From contig NZ_FQYX01000004.1 of NCBI RefSeq assembly GCF_900141935.1, forward strand, positions 132,668 to 196,667: 64,000 nucleotides of DNA, written 5' to 3'. The notes under the pieces are model-generated. The model did not search any database, was not told where the DNA came from, and saw only the letters and a program-made list of their open reading frames with translations. The translations under genes were made by a program, and so were the position numbers. Origin of the DNA: Arenibacter nanhaiticus (GTDB lineage: Bacteria; Bacteroidota; Bacteroidia; Flavobacteriales; Flavobacteriaceae). This document shows positions 62,580 through 64,000 of the stretch, one piece after another (position 1 is the first letter of the stretch; every line of letters starts with the position of its first letter).

Positions 62580-62701
62580 ATATATAAATTTTATGCTTTC
62601 TCAAGCACTTTTTATGCCTTAGCTATAAAATACTGTTAATAGAACCGTTAAACTACGTTAAATTTTATTTCAAAACAAATTCTTGTCTTAAATTTGTCCT
62701 C

Positions 62702-62721
62702 GTAAGGGGTGGTTCCCTTAC
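62702..62721 (+). repeat. Small stem-loop GTAAGGG/CCCTTAC
   Basis: A 7-bp perfect stem (62702-62708 with 62715-62721) with a six-base loop lies 52 bases before the terminator stem and has no T-tract of its own. Confidence 0.5.
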
Positions 62722-62772
62722 AACTTTAAGTATTGGTTTTTCATAATTTAAAGTTTGGTTGGTTATTTAGGA

Positions 62773-62804
62773 AAAGCCCAGTTGTAAAACTGGGCTTTTT
62801 TTTT
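62773..62804 (+). terminator. Terminator of hppD transcript
   Basis: AAAGCCCAGTT (62773-62783) pairs with AACTGGGCTTT (62788-62798) around a four-base loop, followed by a T-tract to 62804. Confidence 0.9.
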
Positions 62805-62893
62805 AAGAGTACTTTGGAATAAATTTTGTTAGATATTTATAAATAAAAACGTAGTTTAATCGTTTTTAGTAGTTTTACAAAATCAGAGAAAGT

Positions 62894-63721
62894 ATGAAAA
62901 AGATTAGCATTCTACTTATTTTAATTCTTGGGATTTCTATCAACGCCCAAATGTATCGTTCTAACCAAGGAAATAAGCTCGAAGGTGTTGAAAAGAAAGA
63001 AAAAAAATCTGCTTTTAAACCTGGGGAATGGCTCAAATTTCGCTTGCACTACGGATTTTTGAATGCTAGCTATGCAACACTTCAGGTAAAATCGACAAAT
63101 ATAAATGGCATTCCCGTATATCATGTGGTTGGAAATGGGAAAACCGTTGGTCTGGCAAGTTTGTTTTTTAAGGTCGATGATACCTATGAAAGCTATTTTG
63201 GCAAAGAGGACGGAAGACCCTATAGGTTTGTCCGTAAAATCGACGAAGGTGGCTATACCAAGGATATCGAAATAAATTTTGATTACAAAAACGATGTAGC
63301 CGTCCTAAACGATAAGAAAAAGGATAAAAAGATTAATTTTGCCATCCAAGAAAGTATTCAAGACTTGGTGTCTGCCTTTTATTTTCTGCGAAATAATTTT
63401 GAAGCCGAAGACTTGGTCGAAGGGAAGTCCATTAATTTGGATCTTTTATATGACGATGACGGAGTGTTTCAGTTTAAACTCAAATATTTAGGCAAGGAAG
63501 TATTGAGAACCAAATACGGCAAAGTCGAATGTTTAAAATTCAGACCTTATGTTCAGTCCGGTCGTGTGTTTAAAGAACAAGAAAGCTTAACCTTATGGGT
63601 TTCCAACGACGACAATAAAATACCGGTCAGAATCAAGGCCGATCTGGCCGTAGGATCTATTAAAGCCGATTTGGATGGTTATAATGGCCTAAAGCATCAA
63701 TTTAAAATAATAATGGATTAA
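62894..63721 (+). CDS. DUF3108 domain exported protein
   Basis: This 275-residue exported protein has a signal peptide (MKKISILLILILGISINAQ) and a DUF3108 domain over most of the rest, with the typical GEWLKFRLHYGFLNASYATL (about 46-65), a long beta-strand array and the ending RIKADLAVGSIKADL. DUF3108 proteins are thought to lie in the periplasm and have no proven function. The tryptophan dioxygenase gene starts 3 bases after its stop, so they are in one operon. This position next to kynA is common in flavobacteria, in my recollection. Confidence 0.85.
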   Translation: MKKISILLILILGISINAQMYRSNQGNKLEGVEKKEKKSAFKPGEWLKFRLHYGFLNASYATLQVKSTNINGIPVYHVVGNGKTVGLASLFFKVDDTYESYFGKEDGRPYRFVRKIDEGGYTKDIEINFDYKNDVAVLNDKKKDKKINFAIQESIQDLVSAFYFLRNNFEAEDLVEGKSINLDLLYDDDGVFQFKLKYLGKEVLRTKYGKVECLKFRPYVQSGRVFKEQESLTLWVSNDDNKIPVRIKADLAVGSIKADLDGYNGLKHQFKIIMD

Positions 63722-63724
63722 ACA

Positions 63725-64000
63725 ATGGATAAGGAGCATATTGATTCCCAGATTTCAAAACTAGAGGAAAAATATAAAGATTCTGGGCAAGACCTAAGCT
63801 CTTATTTGGACGGCCTTCTGTATCAACGGTATCTTACCTATTGGGATTATATCAGTTTGGATACCTTGTTGAGTATACAAGTACCAAGGACACATTTCCC
63901 GGACGAGGAGATTTTTATAATGTACCATCAAATTACCGAACTGTACTTTAAACTCATCCTTCACGAGCAAAAACAACTTGTAGACGACAAATCTCAAGAC
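63725..64000 (+). CDS. kynA: Tryptophan 2,3-dioxygenase, 5' part only
   Basis: The first 92 residues of a heme enzyme that opens the indole ring of tryptophan to N-formylkynurenine, the first step of the kynurenine pathway; the window ends inside the gene. The segment IMYHQITELYFKLILHE (about 65-81) matches the family, with His68 at the position of the distal active-site His of the human enzyme. The preceding YLDGLLYQRYLTYWDYI is also typical. Downstream in the same pathway, 3-hydroxyanthranilate dioxygenase is at 17390-17929. Confidence 0.93.
   Translation, partial: MDKEHIDSQISKLEEKYKDSGQDLSSYLDGLLYQRYLTYWDYISLDTLLSIQVPRTHFPDEEIFIMYHQITELYFKLILHEQKQLVDDKSQD

Larger units (their letters stand above)
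62580..62893. other. Intergenic region with two hairpins
   Basis: This 314-base spacer between hppD and the DUF3108 gene contains a GTAAGGG/CCCTTAC hairpin (62702-62721) and a strong terminator (62773-62804). The promoter of the DUF3108 gene should lie after the terminator. Confidence 0.6.

Noticed and set aside
1-64000. CRISPR arrays, tRNA or rRNA genes, prophage, intact insertion sequences
   Set aside because: No regularly spaced repeats, cloverleaf-type sequences with CCA-type ends, phage structural genes or transposase frames were seen on either strand.

Overview
The window looks like chromosomal DNA of a Flavobacteriaceae member (Bacteroidetes), probably a marine type of the Maribacter/Zobellia sort; the genus cannot be fixed from sequence alone. 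Supporting signs are the MoxR/DUF58/Bat stress cluster, Bacteroidetes-style lipoproteins (Lys/Ser-rich start, short hydrophobic stretch, Cys), a cysteine-poor DksA-like protein next to ileS and lspA, kynurenine-pathway enzymes, an outer-membrane patatin, promoter -7 elements of the TAnnTTTG type, and weak or absent Shine-Dalgarno sequences. No tRNA, rRNA, CRISPR array, prophage or intact transposase was seen.

Layout. 1-3950 (minus): MoxR ATPase, DUF58 protein, a BatD-like membrane protein and the start of BatA. 4493-6399: a short-chain dehydrogenase translationally coupled to an AlbA_2 (Schlafen-type) protein. 6414-10039 (minus): a PfkB sugar kinase and a B12-dependent ribonucleotide reductase. 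10391-12177: a phosphoesterase and an acyl-ACP desaturase. 12542-17929 (minus): a helix-hairpin-helix membrane protein, an ALDH7-type dehydrogenase, a CHASE histidine kinase and 3-hydroxyanthranilate dioxygenase. 18462-23972: a giant alpha-2-macroglobulin lipoprotein, followed by a lipocalin-like lipoprotein. 24684-28500 is a gene-poor, partly AT-rich accessory stretch that separates the macroglobulin from pbpC (28528-30879); elsewhere these two are often neighbours. It carries a small zinc-ribbon gene, a possible group II intron relic, a DUF2971 protein with an IF-2-like N-terminus, cvpA and a small conserved gene. 30985-33817: convergent glpD and gpsA. 34416-35954: a SulP transporter. 36940-42686: cytochrome c, YheT hydrolase, nitronate monooxygenase, thioesterase, EamA, ArsC-like, DinB-like and DUF3298 genes. 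42774-50505: cystathionine gamma-synthase/lyase, glutamate dehydrogenase, recO, a TonB-dependent receptor and a DUF4382 lipoprotein. 50743-56418: ileS, dksA-like, a GIN-type surface protein, lspA and 5-formyl-THF cyclo-ligase. 56994-64000: uvrC, patatin/Omp85-type protein, hppD, a DUF3108 protein and the start of tryptophan 2,3-dioxygenase.

Themes. Aromatic amino acid breakdown is represented by tryptophan dioxygenase, 3-hydroxyanthranilate dioxygenase and 4-hydroxyphenylpyruvate dioxygenase, spread over 46 kb. Envelope biology is represented by macroglobulin plus PbpC, the Bat cluster, LspA, the patatin barrel and several lipoproteins. Large intergenic gaps carry a family of short structured repeats: two gapless 171-bp copies in opposite orientation, one core-only copy, and two copies of a longer variant whose hairpin is kept while its sequence changes. 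These repeats, the IF-2-like/DUF2971 fusion and the intron-like relic are the most unusual items. I did not find a clear multi-gene novel system; the best candidates are the IF-2-like/DUF2971 protein and the SDR/AlbA_2 pair.
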